Below are positions 15,612 to 23,830 of a stretch of 33,453 nt of DNA, in pieces. The stretch is from Lachnospiraceae bacterium (GTDB taxonomy: Bacteria; Bacillota; Clostridia; Lachnospirales; Lachnospiraceae): positions 1 through 33,453 of the forward strand of contig JAFSCH010000099.1 in the NCBI GenBank assembly GCA_017436865.1, written 5' to 3'. The translations under genes were made by a program, and so were the position numbers. The notes beneath the pieces were generated by a model. It did no database searches and had not been told where the DNA came from. It saw only the letters and a list, made by a program, of their open reading frames with translations. Positions within the stretch are counted from its first letter, which is position 1; each line of letters starts with the position of its first letter.

Positions 15612-18600
15612 ATGGGAAATGTTAAACGTATTTACGTAGAAAAAAAAGATTCCTTTGCTGTTAAGGCAAGAGAGCTGGAAGAAGATATTAAGGGTTACCT
15701 TGGTATTTCCGGTTTAGAAAAGGTAAGAATCTTCATTCGTTATGATGTGGAGAACTTATCTGATGCTACCTTTGAAAAGGCTTGTAATTGTGTATTTTCA
15801 GAGCCGCCAGTAGATGTACTTTTCCATGAGACATTTGAAATGCCTGAAAATGGAAAGTGTTTTTCAGTAGAATTCCTTCCTGGACAGTATGATCAGAGAG
15901 CTGACTCAGCAGTTCAGTGTGTAAGATTCCTGAAAGAAGACGAAGAGCCAATTATTAAGACAGCAGTTACTTACCTTCTGATTGGTAATATTTCCGATGA
16001 TGAGTTCATGAAGATAAAGTCTTACTGTATCAACCCTGTTGATTCTAGAGAGACAGATATGGTTAAGCCAGAGACTCTTGTTACCAACTTTGAAGAGCCG
16101 GATGATGTTGCTATCGTAGAAGGATTTGTTGAGAAGAATGAGGCTGATTTAAAGAAACTTTATAATTCCTATGGTCTTGCTATGACATTTAAGGATTTCC
16201 AGCATATCCAGAACTACTTTAAGAATGAAGAGAAGAGAGATCCTTCTATTACAGAAATCAGAGTTCTTGATACATACTGGTCTGATCACTGCCGTCATAC
16301 AACATTCTCTACAGAGTTAAAGGATGTTACTTTTGAAGATGGCTACTATACAGAGCCAATCAAGACTACATATAAGAAGTATTTAGAGACAAGAGAAGAG
16401 ATTTTTCAGGGAAGAAAGGACAAGTATGTTTGTCTGATGGACCTTGCTCTTATGGCTATGCGTAAGCTTGAAAAAGATGGAAAGCTTAACGATAAGGAAG
16501 TTTCTAACGAAATTAATGCATGCTCTATCGTTGTTCCTGTTGAAATTGATAAGGAAGACGGAAAGGGTGTTATTACAGAGGAATGGCTTGTAAACTTTAA
16601 GAATGAGACACATAACCATCCAACAGAAATCGAGCCATTTGGTGGAGCAGCTACTTGTCTTGGTGGTGCTATCCGTGATCCATTATCAGGTCGTACCTAT
16701 GTATATCAGGCTATGCGTGTAACAGGTGCAGCAGATCCGACTGTTCCTGTAGAAGAGACTATGAAGGGTAAGCTTTCTCAGAAGAAGCTTGTTCGTGGTG
16801 CTGCTGACGGATATTCTTCCTACGGTAACCAAATTGGTCTTGCAACAGGCTATGTTAAGGAAATCTATCATCCAAATTATGTTGCTAAGAGAATGGAAAT
16901 CGGTGCGGTTATGGGTGCTGCTCCAAGGGCAAGTGTTATCCGTGAGGACTCTGATCCGGGCGATATCATTATTCTCTTAGGTGGACGTACAGGACGTGAT
17001 GGTTGTGGTGGTGCAACAGGTTCTTCCAAGGTACATACAGAGGCTTCTATTGAAACTTGTGGTGCTGAGGTTCAGAAGGGTAACGCACCTACAGAGCGTA
17101 AGATTCAGAGATTATTCAGAAGAGAAGAAGTTAGTAAGTTAATCAAGAAGTGTAATGACTTCGGTGCAGGTGGTGTATCTGTTGCTATCGGTGAGCTTGC
17201 TGATGGTCTTGTTGTAGATATGGACAAGGTTCCAAAGAAGTATGCAGGTCTTGATGGTACAGAGCTTGCTATTTCTGAGTCACAGGAAAGAATGGCAGTT
17301 GTAGTAGATCCTAAGGATGTACAGGAATTCCTTGGCTACGCAGCAGAAGAGAACCTTGAAGCTGTTGAGGTTGCTGTTGTTACTGAAGAGCCAAGACTTG
17401 TTCTTAAGTGGAGAGGTACAGAAATCGTTAACTTATCAAGAGCATTCCTTGATACAAACGGTGCTCATCAGGAGACTTCTGTATATGTAGATACTCCAGT
17501 TAAGGAAGACAATTACTTTAACAAGATTGCAATTGATAAGGTTGAAGAAGCACTTAATAAGGGTGATGTTAAGGCAGCAGTGCTTGCTGAATTAAATGAC
17601 TTAAATGTATGTTCTCAGAAGGGACTTGTAGAGAAGTTTGACTCTTCTATCGGTGCAGGTAGTGTATTCATGCCTTATGGTGGAAAGTATCAGTTAACAG
17701 AGACTCAGGCTATGGTTGCAAAGCTTCCTGTTCTTAAGGGTAAGACAGATGTTGTAACCATGATGAGCTATGGTTTTGATCCATATCTTTCTACATGGAG
17801 TCCTTATCATGGAGCAGTTTACGCAGTAACAGAGTCAATTTCCAGAATCGTTGCAAATGGTGGTGATTACTCTAAGATTCGTTTAACTTTCCAGGAGTAC
17901 TTCAGAAGAATGACAGAAGATCCAGCAAGATGGAGCCAGCCATTTGCAGCATTACTTGGTTCTTATGATGTACAGATGGGATTTGGACTTGCTTCTATCG
18001 GTGGTAAGGATTCTATGTCAGGTTCCTTCAATGAGATTGATGTACCTCCAACATTAGTTTCTTTTGCAGTAGATGTAGCAAAGAAGCAGGAGATTATCAG
18101 TCCAGAGCTTAAGGTAGCAGGAAACAAGCTTGTTACTTTTGCATTAAAGAAGGATGAATTTGATCTTCCTGTATACGAAGAAGTTATGAAGCTTTACGAT
18201 GCTATTCATGCATTAATCGTTAAGAAGGCAATCGTATCTGCTTATGCATTAGATTCTAAGGGTATCATGGCAGCTGTTGCAAAGATGGCATTTGGTAATA
18301 AGATGGGTGTTGCGTTCTCTAATGAATTAGAGGCAAATGCATTATTTACCAACAGAATTGGTGATATTATTGCAGAAGTATCAGCAGAAGGTATGGAAGC
18401 ATTACAGGCAAGCGGTGTAGCTTACGAAGTAGTTGGTACTGTATTAGATGAAAATGCAGGATTTGTATATAAGGATGTAACGGTTACTATGGACGAGGCT
18501 TTAAAGGCATGGACAAGCAAGCTTGAGAAGGTATTCCCTACAAAGGCTGTAAAGGCGACTGATCCAATCGAAACAAAGCTTTACAAGGCTTCTGATATTT

Positions 18601-19421
18601 ATGTATGCAAGAATAAGATTGCAAAGCCTACTGTATTTATTCCTGTATTCCCAGGTACAAACTGTGAGTATGATAGTACAAAGGCATTTGAGCGTGCAGG
18701 CGCTAACGTTGTAACAAAGGTATTCCGTAACATGACAGCTTCTGACATCAGAGAGTCTGTTGATGAGTTTGAGAAGGCAATCAGTCAGGCACAGATTATC
18801 ATGTTCCCAGGTGGATTCTCAGCTGGTGATGAACCAGACGGAAGTGCTAAGTTCTTCGCTACTGCATTCCAGAACGCTAAGATGAAGGAAGCAGTTATGA
18901 AGCTCTTAAATGAAAGAGATGGTCTTGCATTAGGTATCTGTAACGGATTCCAGGCTATTATCAAGCTTGGTCTTGTACCTTACGGTGAAATCGTTGGACA
19001 GAAGGAAGATTCACCAACTCTTACCTTCAATACAATTAACCGTCATATCTCTAAGATGGTTTATACTAAGGTTGTTTCTAACAAGTCCCCTTGGTTACAG
19101 AAGGCAGAGCTTGGTAAGACTTATGTAACACCTGCTTCTCATGGTGAAGGACGTTTCGTAGCTCCTAAGGAGTGGATTGATAAGCTCTTTGCTAACGGAC
19201 AGGTAGCTACTCAGTACGCTGACTTCGATGGAAATATTTCTATGGATGAAGAGTGGAATGTAAACGGTTCTTACGTAGCAATCGAAGGTATTACATCTCC
19301 AGACGGAAGATGCTTCGGTAAGATGGCTCACGTTGAGCGTCGTGATGATGCTGTTGCCATGAATATCTATGGTGAACAGGATATGAAGATCTTCGAATCT
19401 GGTGTTGAGTACTTTAAATAA
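15612..19421 (+). CDS. purL: phosphoribosylformylglycinamidine synthase, single-chain large form
   Basis: This 1269-residue enzyme converts FGAR, glutamine and ATP to FGAM in step four of purine synthesis. It is the long one-piece form, with synthetase and glutaminase fused, rather than the PurS-PurL-PurQ set common in Bacillus; the fused form also occurs in Clostridia. Visible parts are the N-terminal PurS-like region (1-170), SDHCRHT (224-230), the glycine-rich ATP region NFKNETHNHPTEIEPFGGAAT and the central second AIRS-like half. The C-terminal class I glutaminase domain begins near KPTVFIPVFPGTN, with the nucleophile Cys1110 in GICNGFQ and His1177/Glu1179 in SHGEGRF. GGAGG precedes the ATG. 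Its codons look strongly biased, as in a highly expressed gene. A mobile element starts five bases after its stop. Confidence 0.97.
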   Translation: MGNVKRIYVEKKDSFAVKARELEEDIKGYLGISGLEKVRIFIRYDVENLSDATFEKACNCVFSEPPVDVLFHETFEMPENGKCFSVEFLPGQYDQRADSAVQCVRFLKEDEEPIIKTAVTYLLIGNISDDEFMKIKSYCINPVDSRETDMVKPETLVTNFEEPDDVAIVEGFVEKNEADLKKLYNSYGLAMTFKDFQHIQNYFKNEEKRDPSITEIRVLDTYWSDHCRHTTFSTELKDVTFEDGYYTEPIKTTYKKYLETREEIFQGRKDKYVCLMDLALMAMRKLEKDGKLNDKEVSNEINACSIVVPVEIDKEDGKGVITEEWLVNFKNETHNHPTEIEPFGGAATCLGGAIRDPLSGRTYVYQAMRVTGAADPTVPVEETMKGKLSQKKLVRGAADGYSSYGNQIGLATGYVKEIYHPNYVAKRMEIGAVMGAAPRASVIREDSDPGDIIILLGGRTGRDGCGGATGSSKVHTEASIETCGAEVQKGNAPTERKIQRLFRREEVSKLIKKCNDFGAGGVSVAIGELADGLVVDMDKVPKKYAGLDGTELAISESQERMAVVVDPKDVQEFLGYAAEENLEAVEVAVVTEEPRLVLKWRGTEIVNLSRAFLDTNGAHQETSVYVDTPVKEDNYFNKIAIDKVEEALNKGDVKAAVLAELNDLNVCSQKGLVEKFDSSIGAGSVFMPYGGKYQLTETQAMVAKLPVLKGKTDVVTMMSYGFDPYLSTWSPYHGAVYAVTESISRIVANGGDYSKIRLTFQEYFRRMTEDPARWSQPFAALLGSYDVQMGFGLASIGGKDSMSGSFNEIDVPPTLVSFAVDVAKKQEIISPELKVAGNKLVTFALKKDEFDLPVYEEVMKLYDAIHALIVKKAIVSAYALDSKGIMAAVAKMAFGNKMGVAFSNELEANALFTNRIGDIIAEVSAEGMEALQASGVAYEVVGTVLDENAGFVYKDVTVTMDEALKAWTSKLEKVFPTKAVKATDPIETKLYKASDIYVCKNKIAKPTVFIPVFPGTNCEYDSTKAFERAGANVVTKVFRNMTASDIRESVDEFEKAISQAQIIMFPGGFSAGDEPDGSAKFFATAFQNAKMKEAVMKLLNERDGLALGICNGFQAIIKLGLVPYGEIVGQKEDSPTLTFNTINRHISKMVYTKVVSNKSPWLQKAELGKTYVTPASHGEGRFVAPKEWIDKLFANGQVATQYADFDGNISMDEEWNVNGSYVAIEGITSPDGRCFGKMAHVERRDDAVAMNIYGEQDMKIFESGVEYFK

Positions 19422-19425
19422 ATAG

Positions 19426-19437
19426 TATGAAAAATCC
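19426..19437 (+). repeat. left copy of the 12-bp flanking direct repeat (target duplication candidate)
   Basis: TATGAAAAATCC lies five bases after the purL stop codon and touches the left 269-bp repeat. It matches 28512-28523 exactly. The last bases (ATCC) also match the beginning of the repeat, so the duplication may be as short as TGAAAA. Confidence 0.75.
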
Positions 19438-19702
19438 CAAGGCACTCCAAATTATCCCGAAAAGGCAAAAAAGAGTAGCCTAAAGATAAGTGAATAAGCA
19501 AGAAAAAATGTAGACCTTGTAGAGGAAAAACCAATCCTCTATGAGGTCTTTTTGCATTCTAGGACCTTGAAAATAGAGGGCTTGAGAGAAAAACAAGAGA
19601 AAAGTAAGGAAGTCGTCTTTTGAGGTAAACCGAGAAAAATCCGAGATTGGGTGAGGATAAAGAAAATTGCCTTTAGAGGATAAAAAGGGTTGCCTTGGTA
19701 TA
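19434..19702 (+). repeat. 269-bp terminal repeat U, left copy
   Basis: This is a non-coding unit with its own terminal inverted repeats. The left end 19437-19457 starts CCAAGGCA and the right end 19678-19698 ends TGCCTTGG; the two 21-bp ends match at 16 positions when one is reversed. A further related site lies in tandem at 19655-19675. The shared motif reads GGATAA, a 7-base variable core, then TGCC(T)T. Left and right copies differ only at 19548 (C here, T there) and 19562 (G here, A there). It contains the terminator described separately. The layout resembles a miniature transposon or a long terminal repeat. Confidence 0.9.
19512..19553 (+). terminator. intrinsic terminator inside the left U repeat, serving purL
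   Basis: AGACCTTGTAGAGGA (19512-19526) pairs over 15 bp with TCCTCTATGAGGTCT (19535-19549), with two G-U pairs and an 8-base loop, followed by four or more T residues. It lies 91 bases after the purL stop and would now end purL transcription, because the element separated purL from the hairpins originally downstream of it (now at 28512-28572). Confidence 0.88.
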
Positions 19703-19712
19703 AGGAGAAATT
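19691..19712 (+). repeat. inner inverted repeat, left (candidate core transposon end)
   Basis: TGCCTTGGTATAAGGAGA plus AATT matches the reverse complement of 28234-28255 at 20 of 22 positions. The outermost bases are TG here and CA at the other side, the usual termini of elements moved by DDE transposases of the TnsB/Mu group. The first bases overlap the end of the U repeat. Confidence 0.65.
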
Positions 19713-19714
19713 CA

Positions 19715-19837
19715 TTTTTGGCAAAACACGTTTTTGGCGATGCCCTAAAATCAAGGGTTTCAGAGGTTCACGTTTTTGGCATTTCCCCAAAAATATCAAA
19801 TTTGGCATTTTGCCAAAAATGAGACTCTATTTTTGGC
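19715..19837 (+). promoter_or_regulatory. array of TTTTTGGC motifs upstream of tnsA
   Basis: TTTTTGGC occurs at 19715-19722, 19731-19738, 19773-19780 and 19830-19837. A partial copy (TTTGGC, 19801-19806) and an inverted copy (GCCAAAAA, 19812-19819) form a hairpin TTTGGCA-TTT-TGCCAAA. No similar array occurs at the right side of the element. The set could be TnsB binding sites of a left end, or operators controlling tnsABC. The stretch has no credible coding frame. Nothing else is evident between it and tnsA apart from the ribosome site GGAAAGGTGG. Confidence 0.6.
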
Positions 19838-19880
19838 GGTTCAATACTCTCAATCCCAGACATAGGAAAGGTGGTATTTT

Positions 19881-20243
19881 ATGCGAAAAAAGAATTACAA
19901 AGGAGCAAAGTGTACAAAACGATATGTAGAGAAGTGTGAGGATGTTTGCAAGACTTATGATGTCATCCAATACGCTTATGCAGATTTACTTTCAAAAGCA
20001 GAGGAAGAACAAAGTTTTAGGGTTAATGTTTTGTTGGAAGGATTGCAAGAGGGAGATTATACATCTGATTTTGTAATTGTGAAAGCAGATGGTGGGCTTA
20101 TGATAAGAGAATGTGTTAGCAGAAGACATTTAACAAAGCCAATGACAACAAAACTTTTGGATGCAAGCAGAAATTATTGGAAGTCTCATGGTGTCAATGA
20201 TTGGGGTATTGTTGTGGAGAAAGAAGGTGTTGCTAATGTGTAA
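19881..20243 (+). CDS. minimal TnsA-like transposon endonuclease
   Basis: TnsA cuts the 5' ends of a Tn7-type element so that it leaves by cut-and-paste. This 120-residue protein corresponds to the nuclease domain only; Tn7 TnsA has about 270 residues with a C-terminal winged-helix part that is absent here. Similarity rests on an acidic helix (AEEEQSF, 40-46), TSDF with Asp63, IRECVSR with Glu77, and the tail LLDASRNYW followed by GVNDWGIVVEKE, a typical TnsA-like ending. Where the PD-(D/E)xK nucleases have lysine two residues after the Glu/Gln, this protein has Val79, with basic residues only at 81-82 and 86, so catalysis needs checking. AGGTGG precedes ATG 19881. It overlaps tnsB by 8 bases. 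Confidence 0.72.
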   Translation: MRKKNYKGAKCTKRYVEKCEDVCKTYDVIQYAYADLLSKAEEEQSFRVNVLLEGLQEGDYTSDFVIVKADGGLMIRECVSRRHLTKPMTTKLLDASRNYWKSHGVNDWGIVVEKEGVANV

Positions 20244-22080
20244 GAATGGATTGAAGAAATATATGCTTCTAAAAAAGGAAGATGGAGAAGAAGTAAGTAT
20301 TTACAGGGTATTGGAACTCGTAGAAGAAAAAGTGCTTGTGATGGATTGTGTGAAGAAAGTTATGCCGGTGTGGAAAGAAGTAGAATTATTTAAGACTTAT
20401 GATGTTATTGAAGAAGATGTAAAGAATGATACCTTATCCACTCTTGAAGATATGGATGCAGAGGATAGGAAGATTGCATATCAAAGATATAACATGATTT
20501 CATCCATTTTACCTTTTATGGCAAATGAAACCATGAGGACAGAAGCAATTAAGAAAGTGGCAAAAGATAATCAGTTGTCTTTACAATCCATACGGAAATA
20601 TCTTTGTGAATATTTGGCGACTATGGATGTTAGGAGTTTAGCACCAAAGCAGAGAGAAACAGAAAAACCACTTACAAAGGATGAAAAGAATATGCGTAAA
20701 TCTCTCAACAGGTGGTACTACACAACGAAGAAAAGAACATTGAAGAATTGCTACACTCTTATGTTACAGCATTTTTATTGCGATGAAGAAGGCAAATTAT
20801 TTGAGGAACATCCATCCTATTATCAATTCAGATATTTTTATCGGAAGTACAACAAGAAGGAAACGGAATACATTAGTCGAAATGGATTGTCCTATTATCA
20901 GAGAAACCAAAGACCATTGGTGGGGGATGGAGTTCAGGCATTTGCACAAACCATTGGAATGGGGATGTTGGATGCGACGGTGTGTGATATTTACCTTGTG
21001 AATGAAGTTGGTGGAATTGTAGGACGCCCTATTTTGACCTTATGTGTGGATGCCTATTCAGGAGTAATTTGCGGATATTCTCTTTCATGGGAAGGTGGCG
21101 TGTATTCTCTTAGAAATCTGATGTTGAATGTGGTTAGTGATAAGGTGGAGCATTGTAAATTGTTTGGTATAGAGATAAAAGAGGAACAATGGCCATCACA
21201 TCAATTACCTTTGAAGCTGGTTACAGACCAAGGTTCAGAGTATAAAGGAGAAACATTTTCTCAGATAATAGACTTGGGTGTGGAACTCTTAAATTTACAA
21301 TCTTTTCGTGCAGATGAAAAAGGACCGGTGGAACAGTGCTTTAATGCTTTGCAAAATTATTTTAAACCTATCTTGAAGGGTAAGGGGGTTATAGAAGTTG
21401 ATTTTCAGGAGAGAGGTTCTCACGATTATAGAAAAGATGCCTGTCTTACTATGGAGCAATTTGAGAAAGTGATTTTAAATTGTATTATTTTCTACAATTC
21501 CAATCGAGTATTGGAGCGATTTCCTTTTACAGAGGATATGCTGGAAGCAGAAGTGAAACCTATTCCATGTCATGTATGGAAATGGGCTTGTGAGCAATTA
21601 GGAGCTAATTTAAGGGATGTAAATAAGGAAGACCTAATAAGAGTGCTATTACCAAGAACTAAGGGCAAATTTGGACGAAATGGATTGTCTGTGAATGGAT
21701 TACATTATCACAATCCACTCTTTAGAGAAGAATATCTGCAAGGCAAGGAATGTGTAGTTGCCTTTGATATGGATAGTTCTAATCATATTTGGCTAATTGA
21801 AAATGGGAAATACATACAGTTTGACTTGATTGAAAGCAGATTCATGGATAAGGGATTGAATGATGTGGCTCTTATGAAATCCAAGCAGAGAGAGCTTGTA
21901 AAAAGGGAAGGTAAGCAGAAGACACAAGCAGAAGTAGATTTGACAAAGGCAATTCAGTTGATAGCAGATTCTTGTATGGTGCAGGTACAACCATCAACAA
22001 AAGGTATTAGAAGTAACAGGCGGAGAGAACAAGTAAAGCAGCATAAAAATTATGTGGGCGAGGTGGTAGCAAATGTATAA
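20236..22080 (+). CDS. tnsB: TnsB-like DDE transposase
   Basis: TnsB binds the transposon ends, makes the 3' cuts and joins them to the target. The 614-residue protein has N-terminal helix-turn-helix-like parts (about 85-140), then the RNase H-type catalytic core. Asp246 lies in the DAT motif that starts the core, CVDAYSGVICGY is the next strand, Asp331 lies in VTDQGSEYKG and Glu366 in EKGPVEQCF, giving the DD(35)E spacing. A C-terminal beta-barrel-like and basic tail (RSNRRREQVKQHK) would contact TnsC or DNA. ATG 20236 is chosen over a longer in-frame start because AAGGTG lies 7 bases upstream inside tnsA. The last 8 bases overlap tnsC. The TniA/Mu-like integrases are the alternative relatives. 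Confidence 0.9.
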   Translation: MCKNGLKKYMLLKKEDGEEVSIYRVLELVEEKVLVMDCVKKVMPVWKEVELFKTYDVIEEDVKNDTLSTLEDMDAEDRKIAYQRYNMISSILPFMANETMRTEAIKKVAKDNQLSLQSIRKYLCEYLATMDVRSLAPKQRETEKPLTKDEKNMRKSLNRWYYTTKKRTLKNCYTLMLQHFYCDEEGKLFEEHPSYYQFRYFYRKYNKKETEYISRNGLSYYQRNQRPLVGDGVQAFAQTIGMGMLDATVCDIYLVNEVGGIVGRPILTLCVDAYSGVICGYSLSWEGGVYSLRNLMLNVVSDKVEHCKLFGIEIKEEQWPSHQLPLKLVTDQGSEYKGETFSQIIDLGVELLNLQSFRADEKGPVEQCFNALQNYFKPILKGKGVIEVDFQERGSHDYRKDACLTMEQFEKVILNCIIFYNSNRVLERFPFTEDMLEAEVKPIPCHVWKWACEQLGANLRDVNKEDLIRVLLPRTKGKFGRNGLSVNGLHYHNPLFREEYLQGKECVVAFDMDSSNHIWLIENGKYIQFDLIESRFMDKGLNDVALMKSKQRELVKREGKQKTQAEVDLTKAIQLIADSCMVQVQPSTKGIRSNRRREQVKQHKNYVGEVVANV

Positions 22081-23365
22081 GAGTAAATGGAATATTATGG
22101 AGAAAATAGAGCCAATGCTTGTGGGGGAGGAACTGAAAAAGAGGATGTTGTTTACTCCTGATTATGAGGAAAGCATAAGGAAAGAAAGTGCAAGTACCAG
22201 ATTGTTGGAACTAAATAAAATAAATGCCTTTTATCTTCCCTCTGATATGAGTGTGGAGATTTACACAAAACTATATCTTGCCATGGTTAGGTCATTGCAG
22301 AAGAAAGAGAGCAAGTTAGCTATTCAGCAGAGGAATCTTAATGGAAAGAATATGAGAGCCTGTGCAAATGGTATAGAGCCATCTTGTGGTGGGATTATTG
22401 GTGGAAGTGATTCGTTTAGTATCATTGGATACAGTGGAATCGGAAAAACAAGTGCTATAGAAAAGGTAATACAACTTATGGGTGGGGGAAATGTAATTGA
22501 AATGGAGCAACCATTTTGTAAAATTATTCCTGTCATTAGTGTGCAATGTCCATTCGATTGTTCGGCAAAGAGTATGTTACTTGCCATATTACAAAAGGTG
22601 GATAATGCACTTGGAACTGCTTATTATGAAAACATGGTAAGAGCAAAGGCAAATATCAATACCATGCTTATTTCAACAGCACAGGTGTTGTTAAATCATG
22701 TGGCGGTTGTTTGTATTGATGAAATTCAAAACCTAATCAAACATAGAGCAGGGATGCAATTAGTTTCCATGCTAACAGAACTTTTGAATGAAAGTGGCAT
22801 CAGTATTGTGTTTGTTGGAACTCCTGAAATAAAGCCATTTTTTGAAAGTGTGGATTATCTGGCAAGAAGAACTTTGGGGCTTGTTTATGGGAAGTGTGAG
22901 TACAATGTGTATTTTAAGAAGTTTTGTAATACCTTATGGAAGTTCCAATATGTGAAACAATATGCAGAACTTACGGAATCTGTCATTAATTGGCTATATC
23001 AACATTCTGCAGGAACATTGGCACATGTGATATTTTTGTTTTACACATCACAAGAGATAAGTATTTTAGATGAAAGAGAAATCATTGATATACAAGCATT
23101 GGAAGCTGCATATCAGAGAATGGAAATGTTACATATGCACATTCAACCGGAAGTGAGTATAAAAAAGATTGCTTCTAAGAGAAAAAAGAATACCTCCATA
23201 AAAATGCTTGGTGAAACCAGTGAGAAGAAAGAAGAAAATGAAATGGCTTCTGATGTGGCATTTGATGTTGTAGAGGAGCATCCGGCGAGTAGAGGGAATA
23301 GTGTGGATTGGTCTTTTGAGGAACTGATGAAAGAAGCCAAAAAATATTATGCTGGTTACGGTTAA
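22073..23365 (+). CDS. tnsC: TnsC-like AAA+ ATPase
   Basis: TnsC-type ATPases form filaments on target DNA and pass target information to TnsAB. The 430-residue protein has Walker A GYSGIGKT (119-126), Walker B VVCIDEIQ (212-219), a sensor-like FVGTPE (247-252) and an arginine pair ARR (264-266) at the expected arginine-finger place. The residues after 350 (KKIASKRKKN and a charged tail) form a separate basic region that could bind TnsB or DNA. The start ATG 22073 overlaps tnsB and has AGGTGG upstream, so A, B and C are translationally coupled. The TniB/IstB relatives are shorter, and the TnsA neighbour favours TnsC. Confidence 0.9.
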   Translation: MYKSKWNIMEKIEPMLVGEELKKRMLFTPDYEESIRKESASTRLLELNKINAFYLPSDMSVEIYTKLYLAMVRSLQKKESKLAIQQRNLNGKNMRACANGIEPSCGGIIGGSDSFSIIGYSGIGKTSAIEKVIQLMGGGNVIEMEQPFCKIIPVISVQCPFDCSAKSMLLAILQKVDNALGTAYYENMVRAKANINTMLISTAQVLLNHVAVVCIDEIQNLIKHRAGMQLVSMLTELLNESGISIVFVGTPEIKPFFESVDYLARRTLGLVYGKCEYNVYFKKFCNTLWKFQYVKQYAELTESVINWLYQHSAGTLAHVIFLFYTSQEISILDEREIIDIQALEAAYQRMEMLHMHIQPEVSIKKIASKRKKNTSIKMLGETSEKKEENEMASDVAFDVVEEHPASRGNSVDWSFEELMKEAKKYYAGYG

Positions 23366-23588
23366 GTGTAATATGAAGTGTGGCAAGGTAGAAGAAGATA
23401 CAGAACCTTGGAGTATAAATATTTTAAAAGAGAAAGCGGAGCAGATTTTATTCCCTTGCACAAATTCCTGTGAGTATGCGATAGATTATCAAGGATATAA
23501 AGTGTGTAAACCTATGTTTGTTAAATATTGTAGGATAAATGAAGAAGATGAAAAATATAAAGGGAAAATAGAATTACAGATGAAATGA
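23349..23588 (+). CDS. small cysteine-rich protein encoded directly after tnsC
   Basis: The 79-residue ORF overlaps the tnsC stop by 17 bases; ATG 23373 would give a 71-residue version that starts after that stop. Neither has a good ribosome site, so translation would depend on coupling to tnsC. Apart from two N-terminal Cys residues (CNMKC), four cysteines in the second half are spaced C-x3-C-x11-C-x7-C, which suggests a small zinc-binding fold. The segment PWSINILKEKAEQILFP looks like an amphipathic helix. I recognise no family. By position it takes the place where Tn7 relatives usually encode a TniQ/TnsD target selector, but it lacks any TniQ motif, so a target-selection role is only a hypothesis. 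Confidence 0.6.
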   Translation: MLVTVKCNMKCGKVEEDTEPWSINILKEKAEQILFPCTNSCEYAIDYQGYKVCKPMFVKYCRINEEDEKYKGKIELQMK

Positions 23589-23646
23589 AACAAAAGTTTT
23601 TGAAAGATAAAGATTAGTTACAAATTAGTGTAGAGGAGAGGAATTT

Positions 23647-23786
23647 ATGATAGATATTGATGAATTTCAGAATATAAGAAAAAACAGGAATTTGAAAGTT
23701 GCCAACGAATACTTGACACAAACGGATTGCACAGTGTGTTTGCAAATGAAGCTGTAGCATGGTACTATTGTAACAGGACTATTTGA
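23647..23786 (+). pseudogene. tiny frameshifted ORF with an A-AAA-AAC slip site
   Basis: A strong ribosome site (AGAGGAGAGG) precedes ATG 23647. In the starting frame, 36 residues end at TAG 23755-23757. Switching to the -1 frame after AAA-AAC (23680-23685) gives a more protein-like continuation QEFESCQRILDTNGLHSVF and then ANEAVAWYYCNRTI, stopping at 23784-23786, 46 residues in all. The switch point is a run of six A and fits the slippery heptamer A_AAA_AAC in phase. It could therefore be programmed -1 frameshifting, a one-base deletion in a remnant gene, or a sequencing error. The family is unknown. It lies between the tns genes and a terminator. Confidence 0.5.
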
Positions 23787-23830
23787 GATGCATAATTATT
23801 ACAAAGGGAAGAATTGATTAAGGATTTGAG

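Noticed and set aside
19512-19553. U terminator considered as an original purL terminator that was duplicated
   Set aside because: The hairpins directly behind the right-hand 12-bp repeat fit better as the original downstream sequence, and the terminator lies well inside a repeat with its own inverted ends. Not fully excluded.
19539-19808. Minus-strand open frame across the left U repeat, related to one at 28350-28550
   Set aside because: The two frames share sequence only because U is duplicated. Their N-termini differ, no ribosome site is seen, and the frame overlaps the terminator and the TTTTTGGC array.
19690-19929. Plus-strand frame upstream of tnsA rich in Phe, Trp and Lys
   Set aside because: It is a translation of the repeated TTTTTGGC motifs and overlaps tnsA in another frame; no ribosome site.
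20161-20235. Longer start for the TnsB-like transposase
   Set aside because: The added 25 residues overlap tnsA in another frame and lack a ribosome site; ATG 20236 fits the coupled layout.
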